Origin: Girardinichthys multiradiatus
Lineage: Eukaryota > Chordata > Actinopteri > Cyprinodontiformes > Goodeidae
Assembly (NCBI RefSeq): GCF_021462225.1
Contig: NC_061816.1
Coordinates: forward strand, 2,701,731-2,765,730
DNA length: 64,000 nt
Direction of reading: 5' to 3'
A program made the position numbers and the translations under genes. This document shows, in pieces, positions 54,711-64,000 of this stretch (positions are counted from its first letter, which is position 1; each line of letters starts with the position of its first letter). The notes under the pieces were generated by a model, which was not told where the DNA came from, ran no database searches, and was given only the letters and a program-made list of their open reading frames with translations.

Positions 54711-55515
54711 CAGTGGGGAGAACAAGTATTTGATACACTGACAATTTTGCAGGTTTTCCGACATGCAAAGCATGTAGAAGTCTTTAATTTTTATCATAGG
54801 TACTCTTCAAATGAGATTGGTGGAATCTAAATTAAACATCCAGAAAATCACATTGTGTGATTTTTAAGTAGTTAATTTGCCATGACATGACAGACTTTGA
54901 TAAATCAGAAAAACAAAACTTAGTATTTGTTACAGAAACCTTTGTTTGCAATTACAGATATGAGACATTTTCTGTAGTTCTTGACGAGGTTTGCACACAC
55001 TGCAGCAGGAATTTTGGACCACTTCTCCATACTTCTCCAAACCTCTTTCAGATTTCGGGGCTGTCGCTGGGCAATACGGACTTTCAGCTCCCTCCTAAAA
55101 TTTTCCATTGGGTTCAGGTCTGGAGACTAGCTAGGCCACTCCAGGACTTTGAGATGCATCTTATGGAGTCACTCCTTAGTTGCCCTGGCTGTGTGCTTTG
55201 GGTCATTGTAATTCTGGAAGACCCATCCATGACCCATCTTCAATGCCCTTACTGAAGGAAGGAGAGTGTTGGCTAAGATCTCCTGATACATGGCCCCATC
55301 CATCCTCCCCTCAGTACGGTGCAGTCACTTTGCAGATAAGCATCCCCAAAGAAGCATGTTTCCACCTCCATGCTTCATTGGACGGATGGTGTTCTTGGGG
55401 TTGTAGTCATCCTTCTTCTTCCTCCAAACATGGCGAGTGGAGTTTAGACCAAAAAGCTTTATTTGTGTCTCATCAGACGAAATGACCTTCTCCCATTTCT
55501 CCTCTGGAACATCCT
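54711..55515 (-). mobile_element. Tc1-like transposon, third family, truncated and fused to an NLR fragment
   Basis: The left end is CAGTGGGGAGAACAAGTATT after TA (54709-54710). Minus-strand transposase traces: [40 protein letters not shown], then [10 protein letters not shown] and the C-terminus FCNKY at 54920. The first D is in SSDE and the E in NPME. The N-terminal DNA-binding part and the other TIR are missing; the sequence changes to NLR at about 55515. Confidence 0.8.
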
Positions 55516-56300
55516 TTCTGTAGGTGATCAAAAGCCAGTTTTCCCAGGGTCTCAATCATCTTCCTGCTCTTTGGACTCCAGTGTGGATCTGTCTCAGATC
55601 CTCCATCATACTTGACCTTCATTTTGGTCTGAACCACCAGGAAGTGGGTGTACATCTCAGTCAGGGTCCTTGGCAGCTCTCCAACACATCTATCAGAACC
55701 GTAACAACGATTCAGCAGAAGACTGGGATGTCGCACATGACGTGGAGGCTTTATGTCTTGATGTGGGAGATGATCCTGCTGACATAATTCTTATCTGAAT
55801 CTCTTCTTGAAGTACTCCTCCTTCTGTGGGTCAGTGAACCCTCTGATCTCTGTCACCATGCCAACACAGTCAGGAGGGATCTGATTGGCTGCTGCAGGTC
55901 GTGTGGTTATCCAGAGGAGAGCAGAGGGAAGCAGTTTCCCCCTGATGAAGTTTGTCAGCAGAACATCCACTGAGGTGGATTCTGTAACATCAGTCAGGAT
56001 CTCCTTGTTGTGGAAGTCCAGAGGAAGTCAACTCTCATCCAGACCATCAAAGATGAACAGAACTTGGAAGTGTTCAAAGTTGCAGATTTATTTGGTTTCA
56101 GTAAAGAAGTGATGAACAAGGTCCACCAAGCTGAACTTTTTCTCTTTCAGCACATTCAGCTCTCTGAAGGTGAATGGAAATATGAACTGGATGTTCTGGT
56201 GGGCTTTGTCTTCAGCCCAGTCCAGAGTGAACTTCTGGGTTAAAACTGTTTATCCAATGCCAGCCGCTCCCTTTGTCATCACTGTTCTGACTGGTTGATC
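55516..56300 (-). pseudogene. NLR-family NACHT domain pseudogene
   Basis: The minus strand shows a fish NLR NACHT: Walker A reads KGAAGIG*TV with the lysine codon now TAA, then DWAEDKAHQNIQFIFPFTFR, ELNVLKEKKFSLVDLVHHFF, Walker [67 protein letters not shown], then ISHIK, LHVMCDIPVF and finally [19 protein letters not shown] in the winged-helix region. Several stops and frameshifts make it dead. In intact relatives this domain drives nucleotide-dependent oligomerisation of cytosolic immune receptors. It is truncated at 55515 by the Tc1-like element. Confidence 0.85.
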
Positions 56301-56326
56301 TCTTCCAGGTGGGACTCACCTGGTGA

Positions 56327-56500
56327 CATCGTAATGTATAGCTGTATGTCGTCTGTATAGTTAAGATAACTTATGTTGTTTATTATATTCTGGGGAGCAT
56401 GTAGATATCAAATAGGAGGGGCCTAACCCTGACCCTTGAGGAACGTCACATGTACTGACACAAAAAAGGGGGGTTGAGATAAGTCTGTAGTTCTGCAGCA
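56327..56500 (-). mobile_element. L2-like RT scrap
   Basis: The minus strand carries PQGS-like (FLKGQG), APPI, YLHAPQNIINNISYLNY and TDDIQLYI, the motif-B-to-YADD stretch of an L2 RT with a degenerate box (YTDD). It directly follows the NLR fragment. Confidence 0.6.
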
Positions 56501-56658
56501 GCGGTTTGACAATTGCTGTTTTTAGGGCCTGGGTGAAAAACTTGACAAAAGGGACGTGTTATTTATTTGCGTTAAATCACGGTATCAGGTATCAGACACA
56601 AATACTTTCTGATTAAAGTCGTTTGCAGCATGCAGCTCAGGATGCAGATTGTGTATGA

Positions 56659-57372
56659 TGTCAGTTAAGATTAACACATGGAATATATGGGGGTCCAACA
56701 ATGCAGTAAAGAGAAAATCTGTTCTTAATTTTCTTAAAAAAGATGGGGTCCAGATAGCTTTCCTTCAGTAGACAAATTTAAACAATGAAGAGCATAGAAA
56801 AATATTGCAGAGATTGTGTAGGGCAGACATTTTTTTCATCTTATTCAACTAATAAGAGAGTGTGATTACCCTAGTACATAAAATAATTACACTTTACTGT
56901 CACAACCTCATATAATGATATGGATGGAAGATTTGTCCTAGTGAGAGGTGTATTGTATGGAGAGAATATCTTTAGGAAACGTGTATGCATCTATTGTCCA
57001 AGACGAGGGATTTGATACATTCTTATACTGCCAACTAGCAGCTATGGACTGTACCAATATAATTACGGGAGGTGATTTTAATTGTGCACTTTCCCTCAAA
57101 TGGATAGATATCCATCACAGATAGAGCTATCTAAAAATGCTAAGGCTCTTTTAAATATTATACAGGAGTTTGATCTTTTAGATGTATGGAGGCAGCATAA
57201 TCTCCAGACACAGCAGTTTATATTCCATTCTCGGCCATACAAGTCGGCATCCTGGATTGATTATATTTTTGTGTCTGGAGGTCTTAATCACTTGGTTGAT
57301 CAGATACATATAGCCCCATTGGTTCTCTTGGATCATGCAACTGTAAATCTGGTCATGCGCTCTGCTCTCTAA
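56659..57372 (+). pseudogene. L1-like ORF2 endonuclease, broken
   Basis: NTWNIWGSNN opens the APE domain. Later comes GGDFNCAL-type sequence (around 57065), then IIQEFDLLDVWRQHN, FIFHSRPYKSASWIDYIF and LVLLDHATVNL, the final DHA catalytic motif. Internal stops (for example near 56770) and frameshifts. Confidence 0.75.
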
Positions 57373-57976
57373 GACCCGCTAAATGCTCATTTTCTTGGAG
57401 AATGAACACGTTCCTGTTATTGGATGGAAAGTTTACAAAGCTTATCAAGGAACAAACAGATTGATTTTTAAGGCTAAATCATAAAGACTACATTGACCCA
57501 AGAATTTTATGGGATAGTACCCTAACCCTAATGAGGGGAGTAATTATCTCATATTCAAGCTACAAAAAAGCTGTGATTGGCAGAGCGGGTGAAACTGAAA
57601 AAAAGCACCTGGAGGAGACTTACTATTCAACAAAAGAAGAAGAGAGACTAGCTGAAATTAACAGAACCACGCTGTTATCTGATACCTAGTAAAGCAGAAA
57701 AGGATTTAATGTTTGCTAAACAAAAAATGTTTGAAGGGTAATTAACCCAACCGCCTTAGCACGGATAGCTAAGAACGCTCCAGTGATATTCTTTATTCCA
57801 ACCATATTGGATGCAAACAATCAACGACAAATAATCAGGAGAATAATGATAGTTTTAAATAATTTTATACTAATTTACGGAATATAAATCAGAGATCGAT
57901 ATGTAGATGCTCAAAACAGGCTGTTTTTTAAATAATGTAACTTTTCCACAGATTATCAAGGAGGCTGGTTGTTCTT

Positions 57977-58837
57977 TTGGAGTCTCCTATATCCCAACTG
58001 CAATTGGACAAGGCCATCTCAGCACTCCAGTCAGGGAAATGTCTGGGAGCCAGTGGTTTTCCAATTGAGCTCTTCAAAGTGATGAAGGGTAGAATTAGCA
58101 ACCTGTTACTGAGGGTCTTCAACAAATCATTTAAAGAATTGGAACTCCCAGAATCAATGCATAGGGCAAATTTTACATTAATAGCCAAAAACAAAAAAGG
58201 ACCCAGAGCCCTTCATATCGACCAATTGGTCTGCTGGCGGTGGACAACAAAATCCTATCCAAATTATTGGCTGGTAGGTTGGAGCAGGTTTTGACATTCG
58301 TTATGGGTTCAGATCAGACGGGTTTTATTAAAGGACGAAACTCGTATTATAAAACAAGACGTCTCTTCAATATTATCTACTATCTGAATGTTTATCAGAT
58401 TCCGGGGCAATTATTTCTATGGATGCAGAGAAAGCATTGATAGAGATGAGTGGGAATATATGTTTGACATAATGAAAAGATTTGGATTTGGACCAAATTA
58501 TTTGGCATGGGTAAAACTTCTATATAGAGCTCCAACTGCTTCGGTTTTAACAAATGGTCTCCTGTCAGCTCCCTTTAAATTAAACAGAGCCACAGCACAA
58601 GGAAGTCCATTATCACCTCTCCTTTTTGCTCTGGCCATTGAGCCTTTGGCAGTGTCTCATAGGCAAAACCTGCATATTCAAGGAGTAACTATTGGTGCAA
58701 AGCAACACAAAATTGTATTATACGCAGACGACATCATGTTAACATTAACAGAACTAACTAACTCACTACCTGCTGTGATTGAGTGTATTCAAAAGTTGAG
58801 TCTAATATCTGGCTATGAATTAATCTGGACAAATTAG
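57977..58837 (+). pseudogene. L1-like ORF2 reverse transcriptase, broken
   Basis: Frames 57977-58294, 58240-58440 and 58388-58837 together show ISALQSGKCLGASGFPIELFK, SKLLAGRLEQVL, QTGFIKGRNSYYKTRRLFNI, MKRFGFGPNYLAWVKLLYR, QGSPLSPLLFALAIEPLA and the catalytic YADD at 58721-58732. Single-base shifts separate the frames. The motifs themselves are well preserved. Confidence 0.85.
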
Positions 58838-59950
58838 ACGTTATGCCCCTGGGTGAGATAGGTAACACTGAGCCTATGTATGTTAAACCCTTCCACTGGG
58901 CCCCAGCAGGATTTGTATACGCAGGTGTTAAAATTACACAGAAAATTGACCAGCTATATGTAAAAAACATTAACTCTTTGATAAAAGAACTCAAAGTCTA
59001 AACAGATAAATTAATCTTCCAATATCATTTCTAGGCAGAATTGACCTTATTAAGGAATCAGCAGTCCCCAAAATTATATATCCCATCCTTTTTACCCATT
59101 AAACTTGTTAGGGAGACGTTCAAATGAATTGTCATGTATGGTTAAAGACTACTTCTTGATAAACAAAAATGCAGTATGAGAATGGGGGAAACTGAGAACA
59201 ATGTTTAAAGGTAGCTCTTTTAATGTTTTATTAACACTAAATGACTCAGAACTTTCACTACAAAATGTGGGATTAAACTTTACAAGCTGGCTAAAATTGG
59301 GAATAAAAGATCAGGCCCGCTTTGGGCTGGTTAGTAAAACTAAGTAAAACTGCACCCATTTTTTTTCTCTTAAATATATTGTAAGAGGAAGTTTTAATCT
59401 AATCTTGACAAAACAATTCCCCAAATGAGTTTTGCAGAAATACCTTTTAGTTTTACAGCAACCTATACACAGGTGATGACATTTTAAAGTCCCTCAGACA
59501 TTGCTGACTCTGTAAATAAAACAGTACAAAAAGCACCTTTCTCTTTGCAGTGCCCCACATGTCTCACATCATATCAAACTAGAGACCCTCGCCTTTCTGG
59601 ATGAATGCAACCTGGGGGTTTTGCAATGTTCATTTAGAAAAAACGTTTGGCAAGGTAAAAAAAAAAGTTTATTTTTTGTTTAATCACAAATAAATCAGAC
59701 ATAGTAACAGTTACAACAGTGGTTGCATTGAAAAAATATTATTTTATGTCTTACCTTTACACAGGTATCAAAGGTTTGCATGTTGGCCTTATAACCTCTG
59801 GAGCTACACTTGATTTATTTAAGGTACATAATTTCTGGCAGAAATTGCTCTGAAATCCATTAGGGCTTAACATGTTAAAATATTTGAGTCCCTGAAATCT
59901 GAATATCACCTGTCAAATAAGGCTTTCTACACACATCTTCAGATTAGACA
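58838..59950 (+). pseudogene. L1-like ORF2 region after RT, decayed
   Basis: Only scattered segments are readable, such as PFHWAPAGFVYAGVKITQKI (about 58890-58945). Position between RT and the C-terminal segment defines it. The T-rich run at 59360-59370 and the A-run at 59658 are secondary. Confidence 0.55.
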
Positions 59951-59954
59951 TTAC

Positions 59955-60761
59955 GTGCTAAAAAAGTCATTTGAGGGAAAAGTCCTTTTCCCTGAATCTT
60001 TCAAAAGAATCACACTGGTTAGAAAAGTTTCTGTTGAATCAGTGAGAGCACATAACTTTATATCAAAATTGTATACTGAGATATATGGTTTGACCTTGGA
60101 CAAACTTGAATGGTTGAGGAAATCCTGGTGTAATCTACTTAAATGTGAAATACAGAGTGATGTTTGGGATAAATTGTTGCTGCTGCCCTCCAAGGTCTCA
60201 ATATGCAATAGATATAAAGAATTGCAATTTAACATACTGCACAATGTTTATATTTCCCCACATATTTACATTAAGTATAAAAGTGGAGTTTCTCCAAATA
60301 GTCCTAAATGTAAGCTCCAAATCGAACAAGACTCCGCTGTCTATGGGAATGTAGCATCATTAGATCTTTCTGCAGGGCGGTATGTGTTAACATTAGCAAA
60401 GCAACAAGTAAAGACGTGCCTGTAGATCCACTAATATGCTTGGTTGGAAGGGTTCCAGACTCTGATATAGCAGGAAGAAATTATTCAAACTCTTCTAATG
60501 CTACCAAGGAAAACTACTCTGTTAAAGTGGATTGAACATGAACCTCCCTTCATTTCTATATGGAAGTCAACACTCCTGGACATGTCTGTTATGTTAAAAC
60601 TTGGATATTATCCTGAAGGTAGGATGGATGCTTTTCTGCAAACATGGAAGAAACCACTAGAGGTCATGAAACTGAACTTTACTTTGGACTCTAGGATGTT
60701 CTTTGCATGGTTGAATGGACAGACGAATCCATGTTTAGTACAGCTTATCTACTCAACGTAG
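59955..60761 (+). pseudogene. L1-like ORF2 C-terminal region, broken
   Basis: Frames 59955-60425 and 60498-60761 read LTLDKLEWLRKSWCNLLKCE, NILHNVYISPHIYIKYKSGVSPNSPKC and KTTLLKWIEHEPPFISIW, EGRMDAFLQTWKKPLE. This is the C-terminal domain typical of fish Tx1-like L1 ORF2, with a cysteine region in which only part of the zinc-knuckle is present. Confidence 0.7.
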
Positions 60762-60880
60762 CTTTGTATACTGATGTCTAGTGCTGCTATGTATCACCAT
60801 GTAACTGACCAGCTATGTATGGAGATCGTGTTATGAAAGGAAAGAAAGAAGAAAAGAGTAAAAAAGAAGAAAAAAAATCA

Positions 60881-61760
60881 TGGAAAGGTTGTTTTGGACG
60901 CCTGTAAATATTCACAAACATGGTTCGGACCGGGTTCTTTACCTGGACAGCCAAATATTCAAAATGGTCAAATTTTCCCAGAAATATGTTTTACACTCTA
61001 GTAAATCTTTAAACAAAGTGCCCCCCCCCCCCTCCACCTTTTCTTTGCTGTCTGCTCTCACAAAGAAAATTGTAGTTTGGAGGCGTCGCCTCTATCAGAA
61101 TGGGAGCTTCATTAAATTCATGTAACCATGTTTCTGTTAAACAGAACATCAAGATCATGGTCAGTAATGAAGTCATTGATTAAAAATGATTTTCCTGACA
61201 GACATGAGTGTAATTTACAAATATGTCCTGCATGAATAATTTGCTAATTTTCTTTTATTTTCATTTGCCAGCAAAATAGCATAATCATCTGGTCTGTAAG
61301 CCCCTCTCCTCTTTCCAAAATCTTGGTATCACCAAACCCATTTTCTCCACCAAAAAATCGCAGTTTGCTGTACTTTTGATTCAGTCGTTGGGGAGAGTGG
61401 TTGGACAGAGAATAATTTTTCACTGTTGGTCGACAACAACACCTTGTAAAAAGACCAAAAATCAAAATGAAGTAAATATATGTGTATTGTTAAGTTAGTT
61501 TTCTCTATGCCGCTCGCACACACCTGTACACACAGACACACTGGCGGTGCATGTAGACCAGCTCCTTAATACAGTGGTACCCAGGTGCTTCGTTAGACCT
61601 GCCACCTGGACCTCTGGGGCTGAAGCTCCAGATGTTTTCAGAACAGCCCTCAATCTCATTAAAGAAGACATTTAGGAGTTCATATCTGCTCAAAAAAAGA
61701 ATTAAGCCCCAAAACGACAGACTTCACATTTTATTTAAGAACAATCAGATTTGTTTCTAT
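60881..61760. other. Stretch without recognised features
   Basis: Includes a 12-base C run at about 61021-61032. A segment at 61120-61210 could be further LINE debris, but no protein motif is readable. No gene. Confidence 0.4.
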
Positions 61761-61870
61761 TTTGTTCCGGAGAGAACATGCAAACTCAATGCAGAAAGAC
61801 CCCCGGCCGGGAGTCGAACCCAGGACCGTCTTGCTGCAAGGCAACATTGCTACAAATGCACCACTGTGTA
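61761..61870 (-). mobile_element. SINE head fragment, same family as 20399-20774
   Basis: The reverse complement reads GGTCCTGGGTTCGACTCCC with a good B box, preceded by CCTTGCAGCAAGA and followed by GTCTTTCTGCATTGAGTTTG. Only the head and the start of the body are present. Confidence 0.85.
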
Positions 61871-62936
61871 ACTCAATGTTATATATACACACCACTTTAT
61901 GAATACATTGATCAATTACTGTAATATTAGTACGGATAACAGAACAAAAGGTGAGAGTGCAAGAAAGGTCCAGGATGAGGCTCGGTGTTCTGTTTTAAAC
62001 ACCTGGAATTAAGGGCTGGAAAGATGGCAGCGAAGGAGAACAGGTTCATGAAAGAAGAAACATATTTTAATGAAATGTTGGGATTGCTCACAATATAATT
62101 AAAATAAATAAATGTGTGTTTAGGGTCTTACCATTCCATTCAAATCGAAGAAAATCAATTTTATACCAGTTTTGTTTTTTAGAAATGTAAGAAATGATGA
62201 CAACGGAGCCTTAGGAGTGGGAGAGAGAGTAAAAAGTAATCTTTATAGATGAGAAAAAAGTGCGTTTATTTGAGCCACAGTAAACAGAGTTTCTCTCCGT
62301 TTAAGAACAACTTTAGTCCGTTGGACTTAGCAGAATTTTTTTTCTAAATATCACAAAATGTGTCATTATCTTCTTCAGCCAAATGTTTTTTTTTCATCAG
62401 TTATAAACTGTTAATCTTCATCCTTCACGTCAACTACTAACAAAAAATTCAAACCAAATCAAATTATTGTGAGGCTTTTTTGTTTGATTCACAATCATTT
62501 ACATTTAATGAAAACCCAGCCAAGGCAGAGAGCTGCTACATGTCCTGTGTTACATTAACTTTAAGTGACTAATAAACCGGGCCGCTGTCTGATGAAAATT
62601 TAACTTTAGTGCCTGGGCTAAAGACGCCCCCTGGTGGTGCCTCTGCATTATAAGTTAATTTGTTCCACGATGGAGCTCTTAACTGGAATTATTCATATGT
62701 GGAATCCATTTTCCTCGTTGAAATAAACTGAAATACAATTAATCCATTCTAGACCCCCGAAACAACACAATGCACATGAACATGAACATGAAGGTGCTCT
62801 AAATATTTGGTTCTGTGTTACAAAAAGATGAAGTAAAAGTATGCCTTTTAATGGAGTTCAGACGAAAATTCAGAATGAAAGACTCACCTTCACCGCCTCC
62901 ACCTTCCAATGACTCTGCGGTGCGTCTCCCGGCCTT
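61871..62936. other. Stretch without recognised features
   Basis: AT-rich sequence. CTCCTGGTGGTGCCTCTGC-like text at about 62625 resembles common fish non-coding DNA. No frame or repeat terminus could be assigned. Confidence 0.4.
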
Positions 62937-63075
62937 CCAATCAATTCAATTCAGTTCAATTCAATTCAGGTTATTTATAAAGCACCAATTCACAACACAT
63001 GTTGTCTCAAGGCACTTCACAACAGTCAGGTTCATACATTCCAATTAATCCTAACCATTGAACATAGCAGTCAAT
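62937..63075 (-). mobile_element. L2 LINE 3' tail fragment
   Basis: CAATTCAATTCAGGTTATTTATAAAGCACCAATTCACAACACATG, in two overlapping halves, is the reversed L2 terminus also seen at 34310. It continues with CTCAAGGCACTTCAC and CCAATTAATCCTAACCATTG, which also starts the fragment at 26555. Confidence 0.8.
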
Positions 63076-64000
63076 CAGCATCCTGTCTGCCTGATTCTCC
63101 ATCCAATCACCTTCCGACGCCTCGCTTTTAAAGGACCTTCAGCTGAGCTCATCCCTCCTCCACCCCACCTCCACCATCTTCCTTCCAATCTCCTCCCAGC
63201 TTCCCTGGCCGCCAACCCACCACCAATGTTGGATCGGGGGGAAGACATCTCTAAATGTAAACCTTACAAATGTTCATATTAACTCATGTCATTCTCAGCA
63301 TTCATGTCTTCCTCCCAGGTCCGAGCGCCAAAGAAATAACTGTGTAATTTCACATCATTAAAAACTTTTCTAATTGCCATCCCTTTTCTTTGTGAGTCTT
63401 TTCAGATTGCATTAACTGCGGAACGGATGTGGAACAGAAAAACTGCCGAGTAAATATGAAGAAAACAGGAAAATTAAGTAAATCACAGTAAAAGCATATG
63501 AATGAATTTCTAAAACAGGAACGCCAAATTTGCCTGAATCCTTTTACAAAAGTAAATGATTCAATAAATAAATAACTAGGCAGAGAGCTGGGGCAAATTG
63601 CTTTCAGCTGTCTCACTCCCATCAGTTGTGACAACAGCTCGCTGTTGAAGTCACCTTTTCCCAGGGGAAACGGGTCATTTCTCTGTAATTCTGGCCGCTC
63701 TGATTTAATTAATTGCCGAGATCTTACACGTACTTGTCTTCCTTGATTTTTTGGCCTTGTGCCTAAAACATGCCAGGGGGGTCTGCCAGTGGATTCATTT
63801 ACAGCGTTCTGTTTGCTGGCTGAGTCGTTGGGCTGGCTGTCACTGTTTGGGATCACAGGCAGAGTTTAATTATCGTTGTACTCCATGTGAACCTCAACAT
63901 TCACAATTCATTCTCCTTAGGAAATGGGGCGCTCCATGCAGTATGGAGTCTGCATTGCTTCTTTTAAGTTTTAATTTTGTTCTTTGCACCTCTTTTAAAC
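63076..64000. other. Non-repetitive right end of the window
   Basis: No repeat family is recognised. A 168-codon minus-strand frame (63856-63350) has no domain, signal or splice support and I do not call it. From about 63650 the base composition is more balanced than in the flanks, with features such as TTTAATTAATTGCCGAGATC; it could be unique regulatory sequence. Confidence 0.4.

Larger units (their letters stand above)
56650..60880 (+). mobile_element. L1 (Tx1-like) LINE, ORF2 nearly full length but broken
   Basis: From 56659 the ORF2 start reads MSVKINTWNIWGSNNAVKRK. Endonuclease, RT and C-terminal regions follow in order. The 3' end at about 60840-60880 is A-rich. Frames are interrupted many times. 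It is the longest LINE in the window. Confidence 0.8.

Noticed and set aside
63350..63856. 168-codon protein on the minus strand
   Set aside because: No domain, splice or promoter support and a composition expected of non-coding DNA; length alone is not convincing in 64 kb.

Overview
This is a eukaryotic, almost certainly teleost fish, genomic window; a percomorph is likely but that is inference. The evidence is a split exon/intron structure with GT-AG sites, fish-type poly-C2H2 zinc-finger genes, and a dense mix of typical fish repeats: Tc1-like DNA transposons, hAT, L2, Rex1-like and L1/Tx1-like LINEs, an APE-type LINE whose tail is ATGG repeats, a tRNA-headed SINE and an endogenous retrovirus. 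No bacterial gene organisation, CRISPR array or operon is present.

The backbone is a tandemly duplicated zinc-finger (ZNF) locus on the + strand. Three array exons are visible: ZNF-A (1-1425, cut by the window edge, 11 fingers), ZNF-B (29166-31718, 23 fingers) and ZNF-C (49746-51262, about 12 fingers, ended by a frameshift that strands three more). Their 3' flanks are paralogous (1426-6155, 31719-34215, 52000-53040), as are the sequences upstream of B and C (28730-29165 versus 47855-48115 plus 49606-49745). Between them lie two paralogous 5' gene parts, 14530-17810 and 40362-43035, each with a GC-box/ETS-like promoter, a first coding exon (15344-15482; 41165-41303) and a 186-bp second exon (17500-17685; 42732-42917). 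So the locus alternates [5' exons]-[repeats]-[array exon].

Everything between is mobile-element debris, much of it nested. 1.6-4.7 kb: a Rex1-like fragment and a LINE carrying a Tc1-derived MITE, inside the ZNF-A 3' flank. 6.8-10.4 kb: a LINE 5' end, a truncated Tc1, a hAT fragment and a decayed Tc1-like element. 11.6-12.4 kb: relics of a fish NLR leucine-rich-repeat region and a Gypsy integrase scrap. 18-28.7 kb: L2-like and Rex1-like pieces, a SINE, an ERV with both LTRs and a 5-bp target duplication, a LINE, an L2 3' end and L1 ORF1. 34.3-39.1 kb: an L2 LINE split by a nearly intact Tc1-like transposon. 43.2-49.6 kb: L2, L1, APE-LINE and Rex1 pieces. 53-60.9 kb: L2, Rex1-like, a truncated Tc1-like element joined to an NLR NACHT pseudogene, then a long decayed L1. 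61-64 kb has only a SINE head and an L2 tail; its right end contains no recognised repeat.

Functionally, the only plausible protein-coding genes are the zinc-finger genes, predicted nuclear DNA-binding regulators. Their fingers are near-identical except at DNA-contact positions, and their N-termini carry repeated SUMO-consensus-like sites. Two separate NLR pseudogene fragments show that immune-receptor genes of the fish-specific NLR family once lay in or were copied into the same region. Everything else is non-functional or parasitic DNA, with a single Tc1-like transposase one stop codon away from an open frame.
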